Positions 1 through 12,384 of a stretch of DNA of 64,000 nucleotides are shown piece after piece. The first letter of the stretch is position 1. Every line of letters starts with the position of its first letter. Both the position numbers and the translations under genes were made by a program. The notes below the pieces were generated by a model. The model saw only the letters and a program-made list of their open reading frames with translations, was not told where the DNA came from and did no database searches. The stretch is from Phlebotomus papatasi (Eukaryota; Arthropoda; Insecta; Diptera; Psychodidae), in NCBI RefSeq assembly GCF_024763615.1, contig NC_077222.1, forward strand, positions 59,272,001 through 59,336,000. Reading direction: 5' to 3'.

Positions 1-425
1 CGTATTAAATATGTTTCCCATAGCCTTAAAATCCTTCGATAAGATGAACGTTGAGTTTACGCAACCTTGTTTTAGCACTCTGACACTGTTTGTCGGTCAA
101 ATGAGGGCAGCCTGAGCTTTGTAGGTTATCAAACCATTCCTCCTCTTGATTTTATGAACGAAGCTCCAATGTATTCCCATCATTTTTCCAACATATTACA
201 CGGAAAGATCGAATTGCTTTTCAAAAAGCTCTAGTACTTTCTGTTACTTCCTCTTGTACTGAATCCTGGGCTTTCGGCCACTTGGTCCTGGCTTCTGAGC
301 ATCAGTCATGAAATTCTTGAACCGAATTATAATCTTCCAGATGGTGGAATGACACACCTCCCGGTCATTTTACCGATTTCAGCGTTACCAGCATATGGAT
401 TCTTAAGATATCTCTCAACATTTAA
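1..425 (-). pseudogene. Decayed Tc1/mariner-type transposase fragment
   Basis: Read on the minus strand from about 425 down to the window edge, the sequence gives stretches typical of the paired helix-turn-helix DNA-binding half of Tc1/mariner transposases. These are ELNVERYLKNPYAGNAEIGK, then after a frame shift CHSTIWKIIIRF and QKPGPSGRKPRI, then MGIHWSFVHKIKRRNGL and TYKAQ. At least three in-frame stops and one frameshift interrupt it, so it is dead. It is cut by the left edge of the window and lies in the intron upstream of the last GNL1 exon, on the opposite strand. The family is inferred from motif resemblance only. Confidence 0.7.
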
Positions 426-436
426 TTCTCGCAAAG

Positions 437-741
437 AAGGATTTTGTGTTTTAGGTCGATGTAAAAACAGGGTCAACAAAAAAATTTAAAAAAAAAAGAT
501 TTTGCTACTTGGGTAAATGAAAAAAGCTTCGTGAAAAAAATCTATTGGGGCTAAAAAAGAGAATTGTCAAGGACAGGTCTTAGGAGGAAAGGATTTTGTG
601 TTTTAGGTCGATATCAAAACAGGGTCAACGAAAATAAAAAAAAAGGATTTTGTTACTTGGGTAAATGGAGAATGCTTCGTGAAAGTTTATTGGGGGCTAA
701 AAAAGGTTTTTCAAGGACAGGTCTTAGGAGTATAACTCATT
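437..741 (+). repeat. Two-unit tandem duplication, period about 152 bp
   Basis: The segment starting GATTTTGTGTTTTAGGTCGA at 440 recurs at 592. The same order of landmarks follows in both units: AACAGGGTCAAC, TACTTGGGTAAATG, GCTTCGTGAAA, TTGGGG and GGACAGGTCTTAGGAG. Unit identity is high but A-tracts differ in length. It lies in the GNL1 intron and has no coding signal. Confidence 0.75.
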
Positions 742-1285
742 ACCTTTCCAATGAGCTCTCATTAATTAAATTCTGATTACTAGAACATAAATTATTAGCG
801 AATAAATGAGTTGGCACATTTTTGTTTCTGAACATTTTAAACTTGCCAATTATTTTTTTTAATCTATTTCTTATCCGATCTCAATAAAATTTTGCAAAAA
901 CATTGTCTACTAAATTAGCAATATTCCACTAAAATATTGAGATAAAATTCTCAGTAGTTTTCCGTATAGAGAAATTTATTCCGGGCGAATTTATGAATTT
1001 TCGAGATTTTTCACTTTATATAAACTGGCCTTGGAGCACCTCTAAACGACGTCCGATATTTTTCATGTCTAAGAAGCATTTAATTGTTTCATCATATATC
1101 GATTAATTTTCCGGCCGGGCCAAAAAGATATAAAAATTTTTTTTTTGAAACACCCTAGGGAAGGGGCGTTCGTTAAGATATTCGCCCCGTACGCCAAAAT
1201 CTCTTAGTACGCCACTGTTTAAGTCAAAAAAAAAATTCAAAAGGGACAGAACGTTATTTAATAAAATAATTTGTTTGTGGTCTAG

Positions 1286-1789
1286 GTGCTCATGGGCAGC
1301 TATCCGATAGCCCAGCTGAGGGAGCCTTACGGAGCCATTCGGTACCTCTGTGAACGAGTCGATCTCGTGTCCCTGCTCAGTCTCAAGCATGATTACCACG
1401 ATCCCGAATACGGTTGGTCCCCAATTACCGTGTGCGATGAGTGGGCCGTCAAGAGAGGCTTCCTCACAGCCAAAGTAGCCCGTCCAGCAACCTATCGTAG
1501 TGCAAATAGTCTCCTTCGGATGGCTCTCGACGGTAAGTTCAGTTTCCATCTTCTACCGCCCGATTACATTAAAAATGAGGCAATATGGCTTGATCATCCG
1601 GAGCTGAAAGATATAATTGCTATTCAGAGCAAAGATCCAAAACTTAGTGAGATTAGCTTTGTGAATTTCACGGATTCTGAGGATGAGAATGAGGAGAGCT
1701 CTGATGATGAGGAGGAAGAGAAACAGAATTCTCCTGCTATTCCAACAACATCAAATGTTTTCTCAGTATTGAACGCCGAAGGAATTTAG
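1286..1789 (+). CDS. GNL1: GNL1-type GTPase, last coding exon (C-terminal 167 residues)
   Basis: This is the final exon of a guanine nucleotide-binding protein-like 1 homologue, a member of the circularly permuted HSR1/MMR1 GTPase family. It opens after a TCTAG acceptor at 1285 with VLMGSYPIAQLREPYGAIRY, the segment that in GNL1 follows the G3 motif of the permuted G domain. Next come a conserved helical block (WAVKRGFLTAKVARPATYRS, then ANSLLRMALDGK) and an acidic tail rich in Asp/Glu/Ser (about residues 128-150). It ends at TAG 1787-1789. The GTP-binding motifs must lie in exons left of the window. The family is recognised from the C-terminal block; an LSG1/GNL3 relative is less likely because the PIAQLREPY and ANSLLR blocks fit GNL1 best. 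No frameshift is seen. Confidence 0.88.
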   Translation: MLMGSYPIAQLREPYGAIRYLCERVDLVSLLSLKHDYHDPEYGWSPITVCDEWAVKRGFLTAKVARPATYRSANSLLRMALDGKFSFHLLPPDYIKNEAIWLDHPELKDIIAIQSKDPKLSEISFVNFTDSEDENEESSDDEEEEKQNSPAIPTTSNVFSVLNAEGI

Positions 1790-1959
1790 CCTAAGAGACT
1801 TTTGCTAGGAAGGATAGAAGTGCTGGTTAATCTGGATTCACCAAAAAAAGCTTAGTTCTTGTTTGAATTCAATTGATATCACTTCTCTTCAAAAATTACA
1901 AATGTTTTAAAATTCACAATTCGTTGTTTTATTTGAAATCATCAGCATTCCCGTGTTTT

Positions 1960-1965
1960 AATAAA
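1960..1965 (+). terminator. Candidate poly(A) signal of GNL1
   Basis: AATAAA lies 171 nt after the GNL1 stop codon, followed by a GT/T-rich stretch (TGTTGTCTTGG) that would suit a downstream element. It is the first canonical hexamer after the stop. Confidence 0.5.
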
Positions 1966-2184
1966 TATTAAAAATGTTGTCTTGGATTCCTCCGTTCCTC
2001 GTGTCAAATGATTACTTTATTTGATGATTTTCTCAATTGTTGGGAAATAGACCTAATAAAATGCGCAGGGGACTCTTGATATTCATTTTTCCATACGTTT
2101 TTGTATAGAGGCACTGAAATCTAATGGCAAGTTTTCTCCAAAAGAGAATTGACTTATAAGTCTGATATATTTCGAATTTGTGCG

Positions 2185-3143
2185 TTAACTCTATCGCGTC
2201 ATTAGGGTCATATATGACCCGGGGAAAAAAACAATTTTTTTTTACTATTTAACATTAATTGAAATCTATCGGTTTGTGCACGACAGCATAATAGAGGTAT
2301 GTAAGATTCTTGGCTAATTTTCTTAAGACTCCAGATATTCAGGAAAAGAAAATATTTGAGATCAAAAATCACTAATTTCGAACTTTGTGAAATGACTTTT
2401 CTTTTTCAAAATTTTTTATATTAATTTATTTTTTTCAGCAAAAAGTTCTTTAGAAACACAAAATAGAATATCCAAAGATTGTATATTGCATATTTTGATA
2501 TAATAAACTACTCTCAATTTTCCAGAAAAACGTGTAGAATTTTCCGGGTCATATATGACCCTATTGTCCCCAAGGGTAACAGTGTTTTCGTCCCAAACCT
2601 ATAGCGAAATATAGTTGGGACATTGTTTTTCTTTGTGAAATGCAGGTGGGACATCTTGCTCCTGGACATTTCATCTTATATCTGATGAATTATAACATAT
2701 TTTGCAATATTTTAGAGTATTCTGCAAGCGTCTCATATTCTGCAATTGTATTGTGTGTGAATAAATATGTGTATAAGTTTATTTTTGCCAAATACCACTC
2801 AAAATATTGTGACAGTGACTGTTCAAGGGATTACCAGGAAGATTCCTTGAACACCAGGAGTACAGTGTTCATCAAGACAATCCAGTTTGCCATGGTTTTG
2901 GCCAAATTAATAACTTCAAGCAAAAAAAAACTCTTGAAAAGCCCGTGATATAGATTTTGAAAATGGTATGTACACTTCACTTGAGGACAATAGGGTCATA
3001 TATGACCCGGGGTTTTCCGAGTTTTCACGCAATGGAATTTTTTTTTCCTCTCAGAACTATTATATTTGACCATAAAGCATTAGGAAAAACTCAATTTTAC
3101 ATGAATTCATCTGCTGAATAAAAGTGTGACGCGAAAGAGTTAA
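2185..3143. mobile_element. TTAA-flanked inverted-repeat element with three 16-bp palindromes
   Basis: The left end reads TTAACTCTATCGCGTCA and the right end, reverse-complemented, TTAACTCTTTCGCGTCA. This gives about 17-bp terminal inverted repeats bounded by TTAA, as expected of piggyBac-like insertions. The perfect palindrome GGGTCATATATGACCC occurs at 2205-2220, 2546-2561 and 2993-3008. The last two, with the adjoining CTATTGTCC, face each other as inverted arms, suggesting a second element nested between 2546 and 3008. No transposase reading frame is visible. Confidence 0.65.
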
Positions 3144-6100
3144 AAGCTATGTAAAAATACATATTTATTAATGTTCGCCGAAATAAAAAAAGAACCACGA
3201 GCAATTTTATTTAAGTGACGATGGAATATCTCCAAAATTTTTACAAGGAAAATTGAAAAATAGGTTGACTTTTATTAGGCTTGATTGGCCCCTGGTTAGC
3301 ATAATCTTCTTATAGAAAAAAAAGTTTTTAAACATTAAAAAAGATAAACGAATCCCCTACTAAACATTTCCATAATTTCTTAGGAAAAAAAAGATTCTAC
3401 TCGAAGTTTTAAAACAATAAAATTCCCGCCCAAATGTAATTTAAAAACTTAAATATCTCGTAAACTACACGATATAGACCTCCCAAACTTTCCATATTTT
3501 TTTTTTAAAACTCCAATTATAGTGCCGGCCAAAAGATTCTTGACAAATCTGTGTTCGTGAAACCAGGTGGAAAAAATTATAGAAAAAGCAACCTAAAAAA
3601 ATATTGTTTCATATCAAAAATAATTGTTTTCCCACAAAGTTGATCATTTTTCATCGGCCAAAAGTTTCTTGACACATTTAAAAAAGTAACTCAAAATGGT
3701 CAAATATATACGTACACAGTCTAAAGTATTATTTTATTTTTAGTTATAAATATTCTTTTAGCCAACGCAAGATATTGAAAGTAAAAAAAAATCTAAGTGA
3801 AGCTCTATTTACAAAAAAAAAATTATGATAAGTATCTGAATGGTAGAAAAGTCCGTGACTGTGAATAAAGAGCAGAGATCTTTGAAATTTCGAGAGCAAT
3901 TTCACAAATAAGAGGATTACAATCTCAAAAAAAATGTTAATTTGAAAAGACTCTAAAAATTTTATGGTTGTCATCTTCGAGTGTTGAGGCTTTTTTACAC
4001 GGGAGCTCACCTTTTATCCTTAAAGGAGATCTCTATCGCGTTAAAGTGTGAATTACCCAATCTCGAAACTTGGCAAAATACTAAAATCATTTAAATAGAG
4101 AGATATCGGATTTTTGCTAACGAGGAGACATTTTGTGGCCCAGGAAGGAAATGAGGAAGAATCGCATGAGGGTGAATGGAAGTTGATATTGAGGGGGTGA
4201 AATGTCTCGTATGAGATGGTCTCAATTGCCATCAGTTGTGGAAAAACAGGCAGCTTAGCTCCTTGCAACAATAGTGGCAAATTTTGCTATAGATATAGGG
4301 TTCTTTTTTTCTGGACTACGATGCTGAGGATTTTTGTATCTTTTTTTTTCTGCCATCTAACTTTATTATTTGTACATTTTGTAAGAGATGTGCATCAAAA
4401 TTTATTCAGAAGCCCTGCCTAAGTTTGGGGATGTCTTTTGTGAGCAACCGAATGACGCAAGCAAGTTTTTTTTTTGTAATGCGACAAGAGGGTGTATTTA
4501 GTCAGCGGTGGCTGAAGCTTTTATAGAAAATTACTACACGGTCCTTGAAATGACAGTTTAAGGAAAAAGTGATGAAGTCGCTAGATTTTCTCAGAGTCTC
4601 ATCAATCTTCCAGCCCTCCCGGACACTTTTTTCCTCGTCTTTCGTCTACCACGTTCGATAACGAAAAAAAAGAGCAAATGACAGAAAAATCGACACTCTG
4701 AAAATCAGGATGAATGAAAATATTCATTTGAAGAAGGATTTTTACAAAGTCTCACTGTAAAATATCTTTTTTATTTGTCCATTTAAACGGTCCTTTTGCC
4801 GGTGAAAGACGCGTGCAGCTCTCGTGGTCAAAGAAATTTTTTCCCTGATTATAAAATTAGGGATGCGAAGCACAATAAAAATGGAACTTCCTCGTGCTGA
4901 GATTTCTAACAAAGGTATGTCATCTGTTTTTTTGTTCCTTCTTGCATTTCTTTAAATCTCAAATTCAGCTGGACTGTGGCAAAAGATGCTATTTTTCGAG
5001 GGAGACTCCTTGAGGAACCGAAAAAAAAGATATGAAAAGGCAAAATAATCGAAGGGGGAAGGCGATTGAAAGGCTCATTGTAATACCTCTGAGGACACAT
5101 CTTTTTCTGGGCTGTGGATGGTCGCCTAAGCTGACCCTAAATTCCCCTCGAGAGCACAGTCAGAGGTCGATGTCACTTTTAATATAAAAAGATGCCCGAT
5201 GCAGATTTTTTTTGCATCTTTTTGCAGGGTCTTCCATTTCTTTGGCTGAACATACCATTTGATTTTTTCCCGAAAACATCGACCCCTTAGTCACTCTTTT
5301 TTTTTACAATGAGCCATAATTTTTAAGGGGGTTTCATTATCCTACCTTTCTGACTTTACTGACCAGCGAGAGATTTTAGCTTGACCAACAAGACTATGAC
5401 CATGAAGATTGGATGCGGTGTGAAAAAAAAAGACAATTTCTTTCTCGAAAATTTCCATAATCCCACGCTGTAAACAGCAAAGTAACTGTTGACGCCTCAA
5501 AAAGGGCAATAAAATAAGAAAATTTTGACCTTTTGCCAGAGAGAAAAAAAATGTAACGGAGCATCTTATTTTTAGTGCAATAAAAAAGGATTGTTACCCT
5601 TTTTAAGCGTTAACCTTTGGGACAGTTTCTTCTTGGAAGGGTGACTCAAATGACTTCATTTAAATTTTTTTATTGGTGCAAAAAATTAGGTTGGGTCTTC
5701 TTATGGTGAAATGCATCAAACGGAAAAAGATTTTACCCGTTTTGAGAGAATTTTAAAGTAGGTAATATTAGAAAGACCGAAGGTTAAATTTTTTGTTGTT
5801 TTTTTCACATTTATTTAGAGCAATATTAATTATCGTTTAACTAAGATTATATTGACTCTTTTGACCCTAAGCATACACCGACTTCTAGCTCGTTTCAAAG
5901 ATAATAAAGGTAGAATAACATAATTTAGATCGTGCTCCAAACGGGAATTCTTAAAAATTCTAGGTATATAATACAGAATTTTTCCTTAATAAGTACAGTA
6001 CTAAATTTTTATTAATACTTTATCAATTCTATGGACAATTTTATTATCTGATTATTCAAATATCCATTAATTTTTATAAGTTTTAATTAAAAATAATTCC

Positions 6101-6809
6101 ATTTTGTGGAAGTTCGAAATTAGGGACGACTGGGGCAGTAATAAGCTTAGGATCGTTGTAAACACTACGATTTTTAATTAAATATAAGATTTCAGAGACT
6201 ACCCCCCGGTACATTACCGTTTAGTAACCGATTGAAATTAACATAGGCTTGTCAGGAAATCAAAGGCCTTTCCAACGAGCTCAATCATAGCACCATTTGG
6301 TTGAGAAATACGCTCTCTGGAGCCCTTTTAACCTTTGTCATTGAAAAATTGTTAGAGGTGATTCAACGGTATTTTCGAATAAGGACGAAATGTCCGACTG
6401 AGTAAGCTCTAAAACATATCCAAAAATGAAAAAAAAATTGCTTGACACATTTTCGAGTAATCTCCTCGAAAAAAAAATGATAAAGGAAGATGTAGGGCAT
6501 GTTAATGGCCCGCAGGGTCGACTTATGGGAATGTCCCCCCAAATGCCCAAGTATCTGTCTAACCGTTTGGGTTCTAGGCGTGGTAATGGCTGGACAAACA
6601 GACGCACAAACGGACAAACAGCGTGATGTCAAGAAACTCTGAACTTCAGATTTCCAAAAATTCTACCAAAATACGACCCCTTGGGGGGTAAGGGAGTTGA
6701 AAAATATATTTAACTCAAATTCGAGGGATTATACTGCTCTTTCTGTGGAGCTCGAGTAGTAAAAAAATAAGTCTTATTGTTTTTTCATGAAACTCTGAAC
6801 AGTTTCAGT
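3144..6809. other. Intergenic, no gene recognised
   Basis: AT-rich sequence with many A/T runs. The only structure noted is a pair of direct copies of GGCCAAAAG(A/T)TTCTTGACA-like sequence near 3527 and 3656, which resembles Tc1-type termini. About 4100-5700 is less AT-rich than its surroundings but has no convincing exon. Around 6585-6625 there is a short irregular ACAAACRGACG-type run. Confidence 0.5.
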
Positions 6810-7200
6810 CCCAAAATCGTTGGAAGTGGAAAATCACTCAAGAAAAATGCATCAACTTTTTTCAGAGCTTTCGGCTCAGTCTCCAAGCCTTCATCACTGA
6901 TCAAGCCTTTAAGTTCTTCTCTGAGTTTCGTTAAACTTGGTCGGACTTATTTGGACCGGGCACATGTAGAGAATGATGACACTTTCTTATTAATGTAACA
7001 GTTTTCACTACTCTAGACAATAAAAAATTTTATATTTTCCTTTCTCTCTGGATTATTGTGGTGTAAGGGAGACAGTTTTTGTTTGCACTCCAAACCAATT
7101 TAAAGACTTGATAACTGATGAAGGCTTGGAGACTGAGCCGAAAGCTCTGAAAAAAGTTGATGTATTTTCCCTGAGTGGTTTTCCACTTCCGGCGATTTCC
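6810..7200. repeat. Foldback element: ~100-bp inverted arms with ~170-bp loop
   Basis: The left arm (about 6810-6915) contains TCAGAGCTTTCGGCTCAGTC and CTCCAAGCCTTCATCA. The right arm (about 7085-7200) contains the reverse complement TGATGAAGGCTTGGAG followed by ACTGAGCCGAAAGCTCTGA. Complementarity extends outward through GGAAGTGGAAAA(C/T)CACTCA. Small open frames in both arms are shadows of the same repeat. Confidence 0.75.
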
Positions 7201-7672
7201 GGACCCCCATTCATAAAATTAGTTTTATTTCGGTTTTTCTTTACAATGAATAACTGGGTAGTTAATAAGAATTGTATTTTTTGTAGAAAATTCCTTTACA
7301 ATACTCCGTCCTTTTTTAGTCTGAAATTCTTTAGAATCTTTAATTCTGTGATTTGAGGTAAAGTTCCACAATCCCATTTTATCCTATCAGGACCAAAGTT
7401 TGTAGAAATATGTTTTGATATTCATGTGATATCCACTCTGTTCGTCCATTTGCTAGTACTTCTGACCGTTGTTCCGTAATGGGAACGGTTTTAGATATAG
7501 AACGGGAAAATGTAAATGTTAACATCCTCTTATCCGCTAGAATAAAATTTCCGGTTATACCGGGCAAACATTTTAGTATGTTATGGATATGGATAACTAA
7601 AGTTCCTGAAACTCCCCTTCTTTGAACTCCTCAAACTCCAACAACAGTTGAAATATTCACGTTGTGCATAAG

Positions 7673-7931
7673 TAAACTGAGAGCAATCCGAAAAAGTTAA
7701 AATAACATTCCGGAAATGTTTATTTTACCCTGCAGTATTGATCCGAAATCGGTGTAAATATTATGCTTTTTAGGTGTATTAGGGGTTACAGTTACCCTTT
7801 TTCATGTTAATTTTACCCTTAAAAAGGTGTAAAATTAACATTAAAAAATGTTGATATATTTTTACACCTAAAAAGTGTTAAAGTTATGAGGAAAAAACAG
7901 TTAATCGCACCCCCGCTTTTTTCTCAGTGTA
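7673..7931. mobile_element. MITE family A, copy 1
   Basis: A ~258-bp element with terminal inverted repeats of the form TACACTGAG...CTCAGTGTA, partly degraded at this left end. Inside are the diagnostic blocks AACATTCCGGAAATGTT, ATCCGAAATCGGTGTAAATA, TAGGTGTATTAGGGGTTA and TTTTACACCTAAAAAGTGTT. Near-identical copies lie at 37565-37820 and 52945-53200. Non-coding. Confidence 0.85.
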
Positions 7932-10518
7932 AAATCACGTTTCATTTGTGCTTTTTACCAAGTGGTCTTTCGTTACGTAAATAAATTTAATTGTTAAAAC
8001 TTGACTAAAGTATAAATCAGCTTAACAAAATTGTATTGATTTTTTTAGTGTCCTAGTAATAAGCTGAAATAAACTTATAACTTGGATTCTTTTAGTCAAC
8101 TTCACTGTTGAAACTCGGAAAGTGTATCAATTCGGTTATGAATTCAATTTGGGATAAACATTTCTATACACTCAGTTTTGTCCAATTCGCCCGTATAAGA
8201 TCAGTTTGATACGATTATGTGGATCCAAAATGTAATTCATATTACAATTTGCACACATTTCTAGAGGATTGCACTCCAAAATTGATGTTAAATAATCTCG
8301 GCTAAAATAAGTTCATCTAGTTTTTTTTTTAAATTTTAGATTAGGCTTAAAACAGCCTAATGATTTAAACCTAATAAAAAATTTAATTGACTCGCTAAGC
8401 TTCAAAAATCAACCAACAATTTATTAAGAAATATCACCTCGGGGTTTCCTTCACCAATGCTCATGTGTGCTGAATGCAGGGTTTTTCTAAAAATAAAATG
8501 TCAAAATGTGGGTTAAATATTTTCAATAATTCTTTCACTCTCGTGGCATAAAATGGGTAAGAAACTCACAACATCACCACCCACTTCAAAGACCTTCGAT
8601 TTGTCCCCTCAAAGGAAAGGAAACACCGGAAAATACCCACTAAAACTAACCGATACTCCCAGATAATCTCTGCAATCAGTTTCATTTTTCATTTCATTCA
8701 AGAAACGAAGATCACATTTTTGTCTGGCAGCCCAAAATTCTTCAGTGGCAGTTGCTTTTTTTACCACCTGTTTGGCCTCCTGACGGAGCAAAAATAAATC
8801 TGCCGCAAAAAAGGAGATCCATGTGACAAAAAAGTGAATATGCAGAGGGTGGATGCACAAAATTCAGTGAAATATCCTACAATAGGGATAAAAACCACGG
8901 ACTTAAGGTTACTTTTCCTGCCCTGTATCTTCTCCTCAGAAAATCTCTATTATACAGGAGAAGCATAAAAAAGGACCTTGCGCTCTCTTAAAATTTGATA
9001 TTCTTCTGCCACTTTTTTTATCTTCATCATTTTCTCTTCCTGGCAAAAAGATTCATTTTTGAGGGTACAAAAAAGTCCAGATCCTTGAATTTAGTCTCTC
9101 CCGATTAGCCACCCATTTGCCATAATCCACCTCTTGTTCTCAATTTCTTCCTGTATTTCTTTTCATATTGTACAAAAATCCATGAACCACATTTAACTTT
9201 GTGAAATAGGGAAAGGACGGACTAAAAAAACTGAAATAAAAAATCCCCAAGCAGAAATTTATCAGGGGTTGCGTCACTTTTTTTTACCCTGATCTTCCAC
9301 CAATCTCAAAATCATCAAAACAAACTTCTCAATAAAATGCACTCAACATGTGATACAGCAACAAGTCGATAGGTCAAGTAGGGTTAATTTTTTATTCCAT
9401 GGTTTAGACTTTTTTCCCTGTAGCATTTTTTTTTGGTTCCTTGTACTGAAGAGGGGTGATTTTTTACATTTTCTGTTGATTTGTGTGAGAAATTGTTGAT
9501 TGAATTACATCGCTTTTTTTTGTTAAACGCAGTTTTGCTTATTGGAGGGCTATATGATTAGGGAGTTGGAAAAATGACTTTTTTATTGGTTGAAGGGGAT
9601 TTTTTCATTACGCGTTTTTTATATTTATCACTTAAACATGGGAAAATAAACCCTCGATCTTGTTGAACAAAATGGTGTCAAATAGAGATGGTAAGGAAGG
9701 GTTCTACCCTCATGTTTTACAAATAAACCAACTGGGAGGATCTTAACTCTCTCATGTTTTTTTTTAACTCAGATACCGAAATATGTTAAAACCATTGATC
9801 GTTTTAAATTTCACGCTTTCTAGTAAAAATTAGACAAAGTGGTAAAACACGGCTAACAGCTTGATTTTGTGATAGAATAAAAAATCTATAGGTGCAAGCA
9901 GGGTTCTTCCACACATTGCTTTATTTTCTTTTTTTTTAACTTAATGAACTCAAATGAATAAGTTATTGAAGAGAAAAATTCACAACTCTTTCCAAAAGTT
10001 TGTGAATTGGTTTTGGTTCGCATTCTGTATTCTCGAATCCTCTCAAAATCGAACTTATTTGGAAGGTCTTTTAATCCTGGGCGGAATACAAAGGACTTAG
10101 CTGATTCTTCTAACACGGGATACAATAGCAATATAATATGAATACATTGTAACATATATCCCGGTACGATCAACAATCCGAGATTAATTGATTACATATC
10201 GGTAAGGATCTAATCACGCATTTATTGATTGATTTAAAATGATACTTACGTTTTATTGCAAAATATTTATTTGGTTTGATCAGTAAAATAGTCGTATATA
10301 AATTTTTAAACAGCCAGTCAAGCAAGACGTGATTTAGTAAGTAAAAATAAAAATTTTGGAAAAAAATACTTCAAAATATACATTAGTGTGGCTCAAAAAA
10401 CCTTTTTTTGGCACTGCACTCAAGTGTTCTACGTATGATGAGAGACTTCGACGTCCATATGATCGAATGCTGTTTAGAGGTAGATTCGACCCTCTAAAAA
10501 TCAGAAAACTGTTATACA
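7932..10518. other. Intergenic, no gene recognised
   Basis: No exon with a credible protein family was found on either strand. About 8560-9200 is somewhat less AT-rich than its flanks, but its open frames show no recognisable motif or splice context. The rest is AT-rich with long T runs. Confidence 0.5.
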
Positions 10519-11563
10519 TACACACAGAGAAATTTTAGTGGCATAACAACTCCAAATGGTGTTGTCGGACACACCAACCTCAACCCCAAAATCAACTAAC
10601 CCCAATTCGGTGTTCAGAATACACCAAGTGGTGCCACAAAGTAACTAACACCGGCTTTCGGTTTCTGATTACACCAATTTTACACCAATTATTAACACCA
10701 AATTTAGCGTTGTTAGAACACCATTGTGGATTTTGTATCACACCATCTCAAGAAAATATAGGTGTTCCTTTTACACCAATAAATGAAAAATGTCTACAGA
10801 TTTGCAACTAAAACTAAATGATCAAAGGATTTAGAATTAGGGCATTGGCATTCATTGGATGGGATTTGAAATTAAATTCCTGGGTGTTTCTATTTAAGAA
10901 TTTTCCATTTTTCTGCGTGATTTTGATTAATTTTTGACCATTGTTTGAGGGCTTGGGGCCCTCCCTGGATGATATTCTCTGTATTTCAAAGCCATTTGGT
11001 GCGTGAAAATCTTTTTCCAACATTTAAGCCTGCGCCGAGATTTGAACACGCGACCTTTGTGATGACAGTCGAGCATCTTCCAGCTGCGCCACGAACTCCT
11101 ATAATGTATTCAAAGCATATCGGGAACCCTTGCATCGGCACACACGATATTCCAAAATTAGAGATTACAATTAGAATTACAGATTTGCAACTAAAACTAA
11201 ATGATCAAGGATTTAGAATTAGGGCATTGGCATTCATTGGATGGGATTTGAAATTAAATTCCTGGGTGTTTCTGTTTAAGAATTTTTCATTTTTCTGTGT
11301 GTGTGGTCGATGGTGAGCGACGAACACCGTTTGGCGTTGCAACAGCACTGTTTAGAAAATTGATGGTGTTACTTTTGCACCATTTCAGAGATTTCTGTGG
11401 CGGAGTTAATACAACACCGCCAAAGCATTTCATAGAACACCATTGATTCAAAACTAGGTGTTAATTTGGTGTGAATGCTACTACGTTTGGTGTTCAAGCA
11501 ACACCAACACCAAATTCAACCCCAAATTCAACACCGCTTTCTCAAAATCACTTCTCTGTGTGT
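10519..11563. mobile_element. Composite element with ACACC-rich inverted arms (family J)
   Basis: The ends are ACACACAGAGA at 10519 and TCTCTGTGTGT at 11563. Both arms (about 10519-10790 and 11310-11563) are packed with GGTGTT / AACACC motifs spaced every 10-30 bp and are roughly complementary to each other. The middle is filled by a tandem tRNA-derived SINE (separate entry). No coding capacity. It looks like a large MITE later hit by a SINE. Confidence 0.55.
10797..11310 (-). mobile_element. Tandem tRNA-derived SINE (family S3)
   Basis: On the minus strand a tRNA-like head (about 11095 down to 11030) shows an A-box-like TGGCGCAGCTGG and a B-box-like GTTCAAATCTC, with the spacing of an internal pol III promoter. 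The ~120-bp tail segment 3' of the head (about 10800-10920) is repeated almost exactly 5' of the head (about 11180-11302). This gives a tail-head-tail order, as in a dimeric or tandemly inserted SINE. Confidence 0.6.
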
Positions 11564-12341
11564 AGAGGGCCGTTGAGCTACCTCTAAAAATTCAAGATTT
11601 CAAAATTTCGACTTGAAATATTAAAACAAAAGCAATCAATCTCTTGGATTATTAAATTTCAATTGCTCCTGCTTTTAATTTAGAAATTAAAAATATTCAA
11701 GAACGAGGTTAAACCATTAGGTTGAAGACCGTTTAAGTTGCTTGTTTGAAAGTTTTTGGTTTTATTCAATACCTGACAATCTCACAAGTCTGATAAATTT
11801 ACCTTCAAATTTGATATTCAAGAATGTTTGAGGGAATATTAAAATCGAGCAATTACTCATTTAACTATTTCGTTTGGTTTGGACTGTGCCCAGTAGGAAA
11901 CATTTTTTTTACGTTATTTATAATTATAAACTGAGATTATAAAGAATTTCGGTAAGAAAATTGGTTCTTGTAAATAAGTGTTAAATATAAGAACACCCAA
12001 ATTTAACATCACTTTTGAAAGCATCACATTAAATCTTGTAATACTTTTTGAAAACCTTTCCTCCGGAGAAACATATTTTTCAATTTTGATATAGAGTACT
12101 TAGGTCCTAATTCATTCAATTTTTTTTAGAGTCTTTTAATCTATATTCTCCACTTACATCTTTGAACGTAAATATATATAATATTTCCATTCTTTAATTC
12201 TTTAGGAAAAGAATTATATAGGGGAAAGCGCGGTACTTTCGGACGATTCTAGTTTCGTACAATTCAATTTTTTCTATGTTCCTAATGGATTTGACCCATT
12301 GCTCTTTTCAGGAAATTTGAAGCATTGGATAGACTATTACA

Positions 12342-12384
<43 letters not shown>

